A DNA stretch of 64,000 nt. It comes from Pimelobacter simplex. Lineage in GTDB: Bacteria > Actinomycetota > Actinomycetes > Propionibacteriales > Nocardioidaceae. Shown piece after piece: positions 7,392-15,450 of the stretch (position 1 is its first letter; each line of letters starts with the position of its first letter). Both the position numbers and the translations under genes were made by a program. Where the stretch lies: assembly GCF_024662235.1 (NCBI RefSeq), contig NZ_CP096276.1:310001-374000 (forward strand). The letters are read 5' to 3'. Under the pieces are notes generated by a model. The model was not told the DNA's origin. It saw nothing but the letters and a program-made list of their open reading frames with translations, and searched no databases.

Positions 7392-8761
7392 GCGATCTCC
7401 TCGTGGAAGCGCTCGGCGACGGGACGGATGAGCAGGTTGGCGACGAAACCGACGGCCAGTACTCCCACCATGATGTACAACGCGGGCCGGTAGTCGCCGG
7501 CGAGCAGGACTTCGGAGCCTCCACCGACGCTGCGGGCCTCGCGGCTGTCGAGGACGCCGTTGACGATGACCGGTCCGAGCACTCCCGCTGTCGACCACGC
7601 GGTCAGCAGCCGGCCGTGGATGGCACCGACCTGGTAGGTGCCGAACAGGTCGCGCAGGTAGGCGGGCGCCGTCGCGAAACCGCCGCCGTAGTAGGAGATG
7701 ATCACCGCGCACAGGACGACGAACAGCGGTGTCGAGCGTGAGCCGACCGTGGCGAGCAGTACGTAGAGGATGATGCCGACGCCGAGGTACATCACGTAGG
7801 TGTTCTTGCGGCCGAGGTAGTCCGACGCCGTCGACCACGCGAGCCGTCCCCCCATGTTGGCCAGCGACAGCAGGCCGACGAAGCCGGCGGCGACCACGGC
7901 GGTGACCGCGGACGTGGCCGGGTCGGCGGCGTCGCGGAAGAAGTCCTGGATCATCTCGGCGGCCTGCTCGAGGATGCCGATACCGGCGGTCACGTTGCAG
8001 AGCAGCACGGTCCACAACAGCCAGAACTGCGGCGTCTTGATGGCGTTGGCCGCCGACACGCTGGCCGTGGTGACCATCGGCCTGGCCGCGATCGTCGCGG
8101 GATCGAAGCCGGCCGGCGTCCACCCGGTCGCCGGCACGCGGACGGTGAACACACCGAACATCATCACGACGAAGTAGGCGACGCCGAGGGTCAGGAAGAG
8201 CTTCATGACGGCGTCGCCGTCGGGGTGCGCGCCGCCGAAGCGGGCGAGGAGCTCGCGGGAGAGGGGAGCCGCCACCATGGCGCCGCCGCCGAAGCCCATG
8301 ATCGCCATGCCGGTGGCCAGGCCCGGCCGGTCGGGGAACCACTTGATGAGCGTGGAGACCGGCGAGATGTAGCCGAGGCCGAGGCCGATGCCGCCGATCA
8401 CGCCGTAGCCGAGGTAGACCAGCCACAGCTGCTCGGTGCCGATGCCGAGCGCGGCGACGAGGAAGCCTGCGCTCCAGCAGCAGGCGGCGGTGAACATCGT
8501 GCGCCGCGGCCCGACCCGGTCGACCCAGGTGCCGAACAGCGCCGCGGAGACGCCGAGCATGACGATCGCGATCGAGAAGATGAACCCGATCGCCGTCAGG
8601 CTGGTGTCGAAGTGCTGGACGAGGACGTCCTTGTAGACGCTCGTCGCGTAGACCTGGCCGATGCACAGGTGGATGGCGAGTGCGGCCGGCGGGATCAGCC
8701 ACCGGCTGTAGCCCGCCGGGGCGACCGTGTGGTCGCGGTCAAGGAACGAGAGCGCGCGCAC
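7388..8761 (-). CDS. Oxalate/formate antiporter-family MFS transporter
   Basis: A 12-helix carrier of the OFA subfamily, 457 residues from the chosen start. The first helix AALAIHLCIGQVYATSVY is the family signature, followed by the MFS loop motif GTWVDRVGPRR between helices 2 and 3 and the matching GRLAWSTASDYLGRKN in the second half. Start choice: a GAGGAGG site lies 5 nt before GTG 8761; the earlier GTG 8767 overlaps that site and is less likely. A carboxylate such as formate or oxalate is the expected substrate from the family. The formate dehydrogenase genes about 6 kb away make formate attractive, but that is only context. It is co-transcribed with a small subunit and a rhodanese, downstream of a LysR gene. 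Confidence 0.82.
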   Translation of the reverse strand: MRALSFLDRDHTVAPAGYSRWLIPPAALAIHLCIGQVYATSVYKDVLVQHFDTSLTAIGFIFSIAIVMLGVSAALFGTWVDRVGPRRTMFTAACCWSAGFLVAALGIGTEQLWLVYLGYGVIGGIGLGLGYISPVSTLIKWFPDRPGLATGMAIMGFGGGAMVAAPLSRELLARFGGAHPDGDAVMKLFLTLGVAYFVVMMFGVFTVRVPATGWTPAGFDPATIAARPMVTTASVSAANAIKTPQFWLLWTVLLCNVTAGIGILEQAAEMIQDFFRDAADPATSAVTAVVAAGFVGLLSLANMGGRLAWSTASDYLGRKNTYVMYLGVGIILYVLLATVGSRSTPLFVVLCAVIISYYGGGFATAPAYLRDLFGTYQVGAIHGRLLTAWSTAGVLGPVIVNGVLDSREARSVGGGSEVLLAGDYRPALYIMVGVLAVGFVANLLIRPVAERFHEEIA

Positions 8762-8868
8762 GCGCACCTCCTCAGGTCGACGTCAGGGAGCAGGGGTCGA
8801 CCAGGGAGGGGCTCCCGGACGCCCGACGCGACCTTAGGAAGCGTGCCGGGGCGCGGTCAAAGAGGATC

Positions 8869-8894
8869 CGTCGATCGGGTGAGAAACGTCGATC
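8869..8894. promoter_or_regulatory. Direct repeat upstream of the MFS operon
   Basis: CGTCGATC occurs at 8869-8876 and again at 8887-8894, 18 bp apart, in the 134-bp gap between the LysR gene end and the MFS start. The repeat could be part of a regulator binding site, perhaps for the adjacent LysR protein. The second copy ends just outside the LysR stop codon. Confidence 0.35.
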
Positions 8895-8895
8895 A

Positions 8896-9810
8896 TCAGT
8901 GGCCGGGGACCTGGGCGAGCAGCGCCGCGAGATCGACCTCGCGCGCGGTCTCGACGAGGGCCTGGGCCAGCAGCGACTCCGGTCCGTGCCCGGCGAGCAC
9001 GAGACCCACCTGGTGGCTGCGTCGCGGGGTGGGCAGCGGGATCGCCCGCAGCCCCTCGGGTACGCCGAACGTCGGCAGCCACGCGTGCGGCACCACGCTG
9101 CACAGGCCCATCGATGCGACGTGGGCGTAGAGCGCCGAGACGGTGTCGGTCTCGACGACGACGTGCGCGGTCCGGCCGGTGTCGGCGAGGTGGCCGTCGA
9201 CGATCCGGCGGTTCTGCATGTCGCCGGTCAGCAGGCACAGGGGAGAGCGGGCGGCGTCGTCCCAGGTGACCGACGTCTTCGCGCCGTGCTCGCCATCGGC
9301 GGGGGTGAGCAGCAGGTAGCGCTCGCGGTAGAGCGGGATCACCCGGACCTGACCGAGGGGCTCGCCGTCGACGTACGTCATGCCGACGTCGAGCTCGAAG
9401 TCGTTGACCCCGCGCACGATCTCGCGCGAGGACATCGACAGCAGCCGGATGCCGACCAGCGGGTGCCGCTCGCGCACGGGCGTGGTCAGCAGCGGCGAGA
9501 CGGTCAGCGCCGTCGGGATCGCGCCGATGCGCAGCGTGCCGGTCAGGCCCGCGTGCATCGTGGCGATGGTCTGGTCGAGGGTCGCGCGCTCGGCCAGCAT
9601 CCGCTGCGCCCACCGCAGCACCTCGGCGCCCTCGTTGGTGAATCCCTCGAACCGCTGACCCCGTCGGACGACCTGGACGCCGAGCTCGCGCTCCAGCTTG
9701 CGGATCCCCGCCGACAGCGCGGGCTGCGTGACGTGGCAGGCCTCGGCGGCCCGGCCGAAGTGCTCCTCGCGCGCGAGCGCCGCGAGGTACTCCAACCGGC
9801 GCAGCAGCAT
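8896..9810 (-). CDS. LysR-family transcriptional regulator
   Basis: A 304-residue LysR-type regulator. The N-terminal winged helix-turn-helix is clear ([39 protein letters not shown], residues about 6-44), followed by the effector-binding domain starting near [16 protein letters not shown]. It starts at ATG 9810, only 40 bp from the divergent DUF1345 gene, and is followed on the same strand by the MFS-small subunit-rhodanese operon. It most likely controls that operon and itself. The ligand is not visible. Confidence 0.88.
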   Translation of the reverse strand: MLLRRLEYLAALAREEHFGRAAEACHVTQPALSAGIRKLERELGVQVVRRGQRFEGFTNEGAEVLRWAQRMLAERATLDQTIATMHAGLTGTLRIGAIPTALTVSPLLTTPVRERHPLVGIRLLSMSSREIVRGVNDFELDVGMTYVDGEPLGQVRVIPLYRERYLLLTPADGEHGAKTSVTWDDAARSPLCLLTGDMQNRRIVDGHLADTGRTAHVVVETDTVSALYAHVASMGLCSVVPHAWLPTFGVPEGLRAIPLPTPRRSHQVGLVLAGHGPESLLAQALVETAREVDLAALLAQVPGH

Positions 9811-9837
9811 GGGACATGAGTACCACGTGCCGGTCAC

Positions 9838-9843
9838 TACGCT
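9838..9843 (+). promoter_or_regulatory. -10 box of a leaderless transcript (DUF1345 gene)
   Basis: TACGCT ends 7 nt before ATG 9851 and no ribosome-binding site is seen, which fits transcription starting at the start codon. Confidence 0.45.
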
Positions 9844-9850
9844 GAGCCGC

Positions 9851-10510
9851 ATGGCAGCCAGCCCCGACCCCACCCGGCGTCCGCGCCTGGTCGCCACCGC
9901 GCTCCCACGGCTGCTCTCCGCGCTCGTCACCGGTGTCGCCGTCGCCGGCGCCGGATGGCTGCTGTCCGCGGTCGAGATCGGCGTGCTCACGGGGGTCGCC
10001 ACCGCCGGCGCCGTGTACGTCGTCCTCGGCTGGGTGGTGCTCTGGCCGATGGACGCCGCCGCGACCCGCGCCAACGCCACCCACGAGGACCTCCGGCCCG
10101 CCGCCGACGAGGTCGCGGTCGCCTGCGCCGCCGTCGGCGGACTGGTGGGCGTGGTCATGCTGCTCGTCGCCGGCAACGGCGACACCAAGGACGCCGCCGC
10201 GGCCCTCGCCCTCGCCGCCGTCGCGATGGCCTGGGCGTCGGTGCACTTCATGTACGCCACGCGATACGCGCACCTCTACTACTCCGACACCCCCGGTGGC
10301 ATCGACTTCAACACCAACGAGGCGCCGGCGTTCCGGGACTTCCTCTACTTCAGCTACAACCTCGGGATGACCTACCAGGTCTCCGACACCGCGGTGCAGA
10401 GCTCGGCGATCCGGGCGGTCGTGCTGCGGCACTGCCTGATCGCGTACGTGTTCGGCGCGGCGATCATCGCGACGACGATCAACCTGGTGGTGGGGATCGT
10501 CGCGACCTAG
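9851..10510 (+). CDS. DUF1345 family membrane protein
   Basis: A 219-residue integral membrane protein with four or five hydrophobic segments and the conserved DUF1345 stretch [18 protein letters not shown]...GIDFN, followed by [18 protein letters not shown] and a final helix. The family is widespread and has no known function. The frame is open upstream into the LysR gene, but ATG 9851 gives the family-like N-terminus and has a TACGCT -10 box in leaderless position. It is divergent from LysR, so the two may share regulation. Confidence 0.8.
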   Translation: MAASPDPTRRPRLVATALPRLLSALVTGVAVAGAGWLLSAVEIGVLTGVATAGAVYVVLGWVVLWPMDAAATRANATHEDLRPAADEVAVACAAVGGLVGVVMLLVAGNGDTKDAAAALALAAVAMAWASVHFMYATRYAHLYYSDTPGGIDFNTNEAPAFRDFLYFSYNLGMTYQVSDTAVQSSAIRAVVLRHCLIAYVFGAAIIATTINLVVGIVAT

Positions 10511-10516
10511 GACGCC

Positions 10517-11290
10517 CTAGATGTCCTCGAACGACCCGCCGCGCCCCTTGCCCGCCGCGAACCGCCCCGCCCCGTCGACCCCGTCGGCGGCGAGCGAGAC
10601 CATGCCGATGGCGAGCTCGCGGTGCAGGGCGGTCTCCTCGGTGTCGCCCCACTGGGCGCGCGCGGCCTGACGGTCGCCGCGCAGGCAGGTCTGGGGCATG
10701 CGCGCGATCTCCCGGGCCAGGACGACGGCCGCCTCGCGCGCCGTACCGCGGGGGACAACGCGGTTGACGAGGCCGAAGGACAGCGCCTCGTGGGCGTCGA
10801 CCGGACGGCCGGTGAGGATGAGGTCCATGGCCCGGCTGTGGCCGATCAGGCGGGGGAGGCGGACGGTGCCGCCGTCGATGAGAGGGACGCCCCAGCGGCG
10901 GCAGAAGACGCCGAGGGTGGCGTCCTCGTCGGCGACGCGCAGGTCGCACCAGACGGCGAGCTCGAGGCCGCCGGCGACGGCGTGGCCGTGGATCGCGGCG
11001 ATGACGGGCTTGGACAGGTCCATCCGGGTGGGGCCCATGGGGCCGTCGCCCTCGGGGGAGACGCGGTTGCCGGCGGCGGTGCCGACGGCCTTGAGGTTGG
11101 CGCCGGCGCAGAACGACGGGCCCTCGCCCGCCAGGACGGCGACCTTGGCGTCGGAGGCCTCGAACGTGCGGAAGGCGGCGGCGAGCTCGGCGGCCATCGG
11201 GCCGTCGACGGCGTTGTGCCGCTCGGGGCGGTTCATCACGACGACCATGACGTCGCCGTCGGCCTCGTGCTCGATGCGGACGTCGTTCAC
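10517..11290 (-). CDS. Enoyl-CoA hydratase/isomerase family protein
   Basis: A 257-residue crotonase-fold protein. Oxyanion-hole motifs are visible: GPSFCAGANLKAV (first loop) and AAIHGHAVAGGLELAVWCDLRVA (second), with the following RRWGVPLIDGGTVRLPRLIG typical of the family. It hydrates or isomerises acyl-CoA thioesters; the exact substrate is unknown. The start at GTG 11290 overlaps the stop of the acyl-CoA ligase (GTGA), so the two form an operon, probably for activation and beta-oxidation of an unusual carboxylic acid. Confidence 0.88.
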   Translation of the reverse strand: MNDVRIEHEADGDVMVVVMNRPERHNAVDGPMAAELAAAFRTFEASDAKVAVLAGEGPSFCAGANLKAVGTAAGNRVSPEGDGPMGPTRMDLSKPVIAAIHGHAVAGGLELAVWCDLRVADEDATLGVFCRRWGVPLIDGGTVRLPRLIGHSRAMDLILTGRPVDAHEALSFGLVNRVVPRGTAREAAVVLAREIARMPQTCLRGDRQAARAQWGDTEETALHRELAIGMVSLAADGVDGAGRFAAGKGRGGSFEDI

Positions 11291-12792
11291 CGGGACTCCT
11301 CCCACAGGGGCTGGCGCAGGGCGCGGCGCAGGATCTTGCCGACCGCGGACTTGGGGATGGCGTCGACGAAGCGGACGCTCTTGGGAGCCTTGTGGGCGGC
11401 GATCCGGCCGCGGACGTGCTCGATGAGCTCGGCCTCGTCGGCTGTCGTACCGGGGCGGAGGGTGACGAAGGCGGTGACCGCCTCGACCCACTTGTCGTCG
11501 GGGGCGCCGACGACGGCGCACTCGGCGACGGCCGGGTGCGAGGACAGGGCGTCCTCGACCTCGCGCGGGTAGACGTTGTAGCCGCCGGTGATGATCATGT
11601 CGCTGGTCCGGTCGACCAGGTGCAGGTAGCCGCGCTCGTCGAAGCGGGCCAGGTCGCGGGTGCGCAGCCAGCCGTCGTCGGTCAGCGAGCGGGCGTTGAG
11701 CTCGTCGGCCTCGAAGTAGCCGTGCATCCGGAACGGCGCCTTGAGCGCGATCTCGCCGATCTCGCCGGGGCCGACCGGGGCGCCGTCCTCGTCGACGAGG
11801 CGCAGCTCGACGTCGGTCGCGGGCATCCCGCAGGCGCCCCACAGGGTGGGGTCGGCGTGGGCGTGCTCGTCGAGAACGGCGATGCAGAGCGGGGCCTCGG
11901 TCTGGCCGTAGTACTGGGTGAGGATCGGGCCGAAGACCTCGATCGAGCGCTCCAGCACCGGGCGCGGCATCGGGCTGGCGCCGTAGATGACCTTGCGCAG
12001 CGAGGTGAGGTCGGCGCCGTCGAGGACGCCGGAGCCGTGGAGCATCGCGAACATCGTCGGCACCAGGTTGATCTCGGTGGCGCGGTGGCGTGCGATCGCC
12101 GCGACGAAGGACGCCGGCTCGAAGCCGGGCAGGATCGCCGAGGCGCCGCCGCGGACCCAGTAGGGCAGCACGAACGTGCCGCTGGCGTGGACCAGCGAGG
12201 CGGCGTGGAGCATCACCGAGTCGGGCTGCGGGTCGAGCAGGTTGGCCAGGATGTTGCTGCAGATCGCGCCGTAGCTGGCCTGGGTGTGGATGACGGCCTT
12301 GAGCTTGCCGGTGGTGCCGGAGGTGTAGAGCAGCAGCGTCGGGTCGTCCTCGGCCAGGACGACGTCGGGCTCGCCGACCGGCTCGGCGACGGGAGCGAGG
12401 AGGTCGGCGAGGGCGTACGCGCGCAGCCCGGGCACGCGCTCGGCGAGCTCGGCCGCGCGATCGGTGAGCGCGGCGTCGGCGACCACGACGGTGGCGTGCG
12501 AGCCGGTGACCATGTCCGCGTGCTCGTCGAGGGAGAGGCGCGCGTTGAGCGGCACCCGGACCAGGCCGGCCTTGATCGCGGCGAACTCCATCGGCACCGA
12601 GTCGAGCCCGTTGTTGACGAGGAGCGCGACGTGGGTGCCCTTGGTGACGCCGTGGGCGGCGAGGTGGTGGGCGATCAGGTTGGCGCGCCGGTCGACCTCG
12701 GCGTACGTCAGCGAGTCGTCGCCGAAGTACAGCGCGGTGCGCTCGGGGAAGGCGGCGGCGCCGCGACGGACAAGGCTGGCGGCCAGGGCCAT
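11287..12792 (-). CDS. Acyl-CoA synthetase (AMP-forming)
   Basis: A 501-residue ANL-family ligase that activates a carboxylic acid with ATP and CoA. The phosphate-binding motif LLLYTSGTTGKLKAV, the A5-like YGQTEAP, the A8 hinge DLARFDERGYLHLVDRTSDMIITGGYNVYP and the C-terminal lysine region PKSAVGKILRRAL are all present. The start was set at ATG 12792 (MALAASLVRRG), which has a GAGGAG site just upstream; the open frame before it runs across the operator and into the TetR gene. It is first in an operon with the enoyl-CoA hydratase and divergent from the TetR regulator. Confidence 0.9.
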   Translation of the reverse strand: MALAASLVRRGAAAFPERTALYFGDDSLTYAEVDRRANLIAHHLAAHGVTKGTHVALLVNNGLDSVPMEFAAIKAGLVRVPLNARLSLDEHADMVTGSHATVVVADAALTDRAAELAERVPGLRAYALADLLAPVAEPVGEPDVVLAEDDPTLLLYTSGTTGKLKAVIHTQASYGAICSNILANLLDPQPDSVMLHAASLVHASGTFVLPYWVRGGASAILPGFEPASFVAAIARHRATEINLVPTMFAMLHGSGVLDGADLTSLRKVIYGASPMPRPVLERSIEVFGPILTQYYGQTEAPLCIAVLDEHAHADPTLWGACGMPATDVELRLVDEDGAPVGPGEIGEIALKAPFRMHGYFEADELNARSLTDDGWLRTRDLARFDERGYLHLVDRTSDMIITGGYNVYPREVEDALSSHPAVAECAVVGAPDDKWVEAVTAFVTLRPGTTADEAELIEHVRGRIAAHKAPKSVRFVDAIPKSAVGKILRRALRQPLWEESR

Positions 12793-12818
12793 GGGGGTGT
12801 CTCCTCGCACTGGAAATG

Positions 12819-12842
12819 AAAACAGACTGTATGGTCTGTTTT
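12819..12842. promoter_or_regulatory. Palindromic operator between acyl-CoA ligase and TetR gene
   Basis: AAAACAGAC (12819-12827) and GTCTGTTTT (12834-12842) form a perfect 9-bp inverted repeat with a 6-bp spacer. It lies between the divergent ligase and TetR starts and is AT-rich against very GC-rich surroundings. It has the size and symmetry of a TetR-family operator and probably represses both genes. Confidence 0.75.
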
Positions 12843-12863
12843 GTGCCTGCGAGGATTCTGCCC

Positions 12864-13454
12864 GTGGAAGCGGCCCGACGTCAATCACGTGCCCTGCGGA
12901 CCCGGGAGCAGATCCTGGCGGCGGCGGTCGAGGTCATGGTCGGGCACGGGTACGCCGGCCTGACCATGCAGCGGGTCCAGACCCAGGCGGGCGTCACCCG
13001 CGGCGCGCTGACCCACCACTTCGCCTCGATGCGCGAGCTCGCCGTGGCCGCGGTCGACTACGTCGCCCAGGCCCAGGGCGCGGAGATCCAGGAGGCGACC
13101 GCCGGCGCCGGACCGGCCGCGCTGATCGAGGTGCTGCACGAGGTGACCCGCCGCCCGACGTACGTCGCGGGGCTCGAGCTGTGGGTCGCCGCCCGCACCG
13201 ACCGCGAGCTGCGCGAGGCGCTGCGGCCCGGCGCGCGCGAGCTCGGCCGCCGGCTGCGCGAGCCGCTGCAGGCGCTGGTCGGGGACCTCGGCGACGAGCG
13301 CCTGGAGGTGTTCGCCGACGGCCTCCTGTCGCTGCTGCGCGGACTCGCCGTCGGTGGTGTGCTGCGCGACCGGCCGGCGCTGGAGAAGGCGGTGCTCGGG
13401 GCGTGGCTGGCGGCGTTCGGGGCTCAGGCGACGACCGGCGCCGGCTCCGGGTAG
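12864..13454 (+). CDS. TetR-family transcriptional regulator
   Basis: A TetR-type repressor, 196 residues from GTG 12864. The helix-turn-helix is TREQILAAAVEVMVGHGYAGLTMQRVQTQAGVTRGALTHHF, followed by an all-helical ligand domain. In-frame starts also occur at 12843 (GTG) and 12816 (ATG). The 12816 start would place coding sequence across the operator, and GAGGA (12851-12855) lies 8 nt before GTG 12864, so I prefer the short form. It faces the acyl-CoA ligase/enoyl-CoA hydratase operon and most likely represses it until an acyl-CoA ligand binds. The 3' end overlaps the convergent glycosyltransferase gene by about 30 bp. Confidence 0.88.
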   Translation: MEAARRQSRALRTREQILAAAVEVMVGHGYAGLTMQRVQTQAGVTRGALTHHFASMRELAVAAVDYVAQAQGAEIQEATAGAGPAALIEVLHEVTRRPTYVAGLELWVAARTDRELREALRPGARELGRRLREPLQALVGDLGDERLEVFADGLLSLLRGLAVGGVLRDRPALEKAVLGAWLAAFGAQATTGAGSG

Positions 13455-14506
13455 GCGGCGGCGACCAGCTCGTCCACCGCTTCGGTCCAGGTACGCCGCA
13501 GCGCCCGCTCCCGCCCGGCCGCGCCGAGCAGCCCGCGGCGCGGGTCCGCCGCGACCGCGGCCACGGCGCGGGCCAGGTCGCGCGGGTCGGCCGGGTCGTA
13601 GAGGACGCCGGTCTCCAGGTGTGCGACGACGCTCGGCGCGCCGCCCGCGCGCGGCGCGACGACGGGGACGCCGGAGGCGCCCGCCTCGCGCAGGGCGTGG
13701 CAGTCGGTCTCGTGCTCGCCCGGGTGGACCAGGACGTCCAGGGTGGGCAGCGCGACGGTCAGGTCGCCGATCGCGAGCGGACCGGTGAAGCGGGCGTGGG
13801 GCAGGCGGCGGGCGAGCCACTCGCGGTCGGGACCGGCGCCGATCACCACGACCCGGATGCCGGGGACGTCGGCGAGCGCGGCCAGGCGGCGTACGCCGGC
13901 GGGCTTGTGGAGGCCGCCGACGTAGCCGACGACGACCTTGCCGTCCCCGGTCTGCGAGGACTTGGCCTTGGACCACGAGCGGTGCAGCCACGGGTCGCGC
14001 AGCGTGGGGGAGAAGGCCAGCGGATCGACCCCGGGCTCCCAGAGGCCGGCGTCGACGCCGAGCTCGGCGGCCCGCTCGACCATCCACGGCGAGGTGACGA
14101 CCACCCGGTCGGCGCGCTCGGCGACCTTGGCGCGCCAGTAGTCCGCGGCGAGGTCGAGCACGGGGGACTGCTCCACCGCCAGCGTCGGTACGCCGGCGCG
14201 CGCGGCGTGCTTGAGCGCCTTGCGCCCCACCGCCCGCGGCGAGTGGGCCTGGACCAGGTCGGGCGCGAAGCTCTCGACGGCCTCGCGCACCTGCGCCCCG
14301 GTCGGCTCCAGCGGCCGCACCCGGACGACATCGCACCCGCGGTAGGTCGTGAGCCCGGGCCCCGGCGCGAGGATCCGGACGGCGTGCCCGCGGTCGACCA
14401 GCCGGTCGACGGTCGCCTTGAGCGTGGTCGTGGTGCTGTCGACGGCCGGGTAGAAGGACTCGGTGGCCAGGACGATCCGCATGCCTCCACGGTGGGCCGC
14501 GGACAT
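13424..14506 (-). CDS. GT4-family glycosyltransferase, likely alpha-mannosyltransferase
   Basis: A 360-residue GT-B fold enzyme. Visible features are MRIVLATESFYPAVDSTTTTLK (donor-side N-terminus with the ESF.P pattern of PimB/MgtA-type mannosyltransferases), the phosphate-binding region VVVGYVGGLHKPAGVRRLA, and the EX7E-type segment HETDCHALREAGASGVPVVAPRAGG. Related actinobacterial enzymes transfer mannose from GDP-mannose in glycolipid or glycan synthesis. The start at ATG 14506 has GGTGAGG 7 nt upstream; ATG 14482 is an alternative. No operon partner points to the acceptor. Confidence 0.82.
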   Translation of the reverse strand: MSAAHRGGMRIVLATESFYPAVDSTTTTLKATVDRLVDRGHAVRILAPGPGLTTYRGCDVVRVRPLEPTGAQVREAVESFAPDLVQAHSPRAVGRKALKHAARAGVPTLAVEQSPVLDLAADYWRAKVAERADRVVVTSPWMVERAAELGVDAGLWEPGVDPLAFSPTLRDPWLHRSWSKAKSSQTGDGKVVVGYVGGLHKPAGVRRLAALADVPGIRVVVIGAGPDREWLARRLPHARFTGPLAIGDLTVALPTLDVLVHPGEHETDCHALREAGASGVPVVAPRAGGAPSVVAHLETGVLYDPADPRDLARAVAAVAADPRRGLLGAAGRERALRRTWTEAVDELVAAAYPEPAPVVA

Positions 14507-14545
14507 GGCGCGACCTCACCGTCCGGGTGGCCGGGCGGTGAACGC

Positions 14546-14968
14546 TCAGGCGTCCTTGGGTGCCACGGTGCGCGGCGGCAGGTCGCCCTCCTCGATCGCC
14601 CGGGCGACGTCCTGGATCCGCCGGCCGCTCTCGCCCCAGCTGCCCGAGGGAGCGTCCCACCAGATGCTGAAGCCGCGCCGGGCCTCGATCGTCCAGTGCG
14701 CGCCGAACGCGACCCGGACCAGCGTCGCGAACGGGACCAGCAGGAGCAGCAGCAGGAACTCCAGCGCGACGAACAGCCCCAGCAGGATGAACGGCAGCGC
14801 GATGATCAGCAGGATGATCGCCAGCACGGCGCTGATCGGGTCGTCGCCGAGCCCGTTGCCCCAGTCGAGCGGGCCCGCGTCGGCGTCCACGCCCTTGAGC
14901 CGGCGGCGCCACGGCACCCACCGGCGGGTCACGCGCCAGGTCTGGCCCTCGGGGTCACGCACCTTCAC
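14546..14968 (-). CDS. Small membrane protein, tandem paralogue B
   Basis: A 140-residue protein of unknown function. It begins KVRDPEGQTWRVTRRWVPWR, has two hydrophobic segments (about residues 45-85, including AVLAIILLIIALPFILLG and LFVALEFLLLLLLVPF), and ends with a soluble part containing ARAIEEGD. It is clearly homologous to the gene directly upstream (14955-15368): the start, helix positions and the ending A.SIE.GD / ARAIEEGD agree. The two overlap by 14 bp and are presumably co-translated. The start is GTG. Confidence 0.7.
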   Translation of the reverse strand: MKVRDPEGQTWRVTRRWVPWRRRLKGVDADAGPLDWGNGLGDDPISAVLAIILLIIALPFILLGLFVALEFLLLLLLVPFATLVRVAFGAHWTIEARRGFSIWWDAPSGSWGESGRRIQDVARAIEEGDLPPRTVAPKDA

Positions 14969-15368
14969 GCGGGGAAGCGTAGAGGTTCGCCGGCGGCGCG
15001 TCCCCGTTCTCGATCGACCGGGCGAGGGCGTGGATCCGGAGCCGGCTGGCGGCCCAGTCGCCGGCCTCCTCCTCCCAGTGCGGCCGGAAGCCGATCCGCG
15101 CCTCGACCCACCACGACCGGCCGAACCAGACGCGGGCGAGGGCGACGACGGGCAGCAGCAGGGCGAGCAGGAGCGCCTCGAGCGCGAAGACCACCACGAT
15201 GAGCAGCAGGGGGAGGACGACCAGGCCGACGACGAACACCACGAGGCAGCTGATCGGGTCGTCGCCCCCGACCAGCAGGTCCGGGTCGACCTTGCGGCGG
15301 CGCAGCCGCCACGGCACCCACCGGCGGGTCACCCGCCAGGTCCGCCCCTGCGGATCACGCACCTTCAC
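14955..15368 (-). CDS. Small membrane protein, tandem paralogue A
   Basis: A 137-residue protein, paralogue of the next gene on this strand. It starts KVRDPQGRTWRVTRRWVPWRL, has two hydrophobic segments (about 40-80) and a soluble C-terminal region with ALARSIENGD. No known family was recognised. GTG 15368 has TAGGTT on the minus strand (15375-15380) ending 6 nt upstream, which fits a leaderless transcript. It is divergent from the methylmalonyl-CoA mutase genes. Confidence 0.7.
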   Translation of the reverse strand: MKVRDPQGRTWRVTRRWVPWRLRRRKVDPDLLVGGDDPISCLVVFVVGLVVLPLLLIVVVFALEALLLALLLPVVALARVWFGRSWWVEARIGFRPHWEEEAGDWAASRLRIHALARSIENGDAPPANLYASPREGA

Positions 15369-15374
15369 GCGGGC

Positions 15375-15442
15375 AACCTATCGTTCGCTCGGTCGGGACA
15401 TTTGTCACACCAGGGTGACGAGGGCCTCGCCACGGATAGGCT
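15375..15442. promoter_or_regulatory. Divergent promoter region with inverted repeat GTCAC-N6-GTGAC
   Basis: Minus-strand TAGGTT (15375-15380) serves the membrane-protein pair and plus-strand TAGGCT (15437-15442, 8 nt before GTG 15451) serves mutA; both are in leaderless position. Between them GTCAC (15404-15408) and GTGAC (15415-15419) form an inverted repeat with a 6-bp spacer, a possible regulator site. The same core occurs directly before the hyuA-like start at 54790. Confidence 0.45.
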
Positions 15443-15450
15443 TGGCCCTC

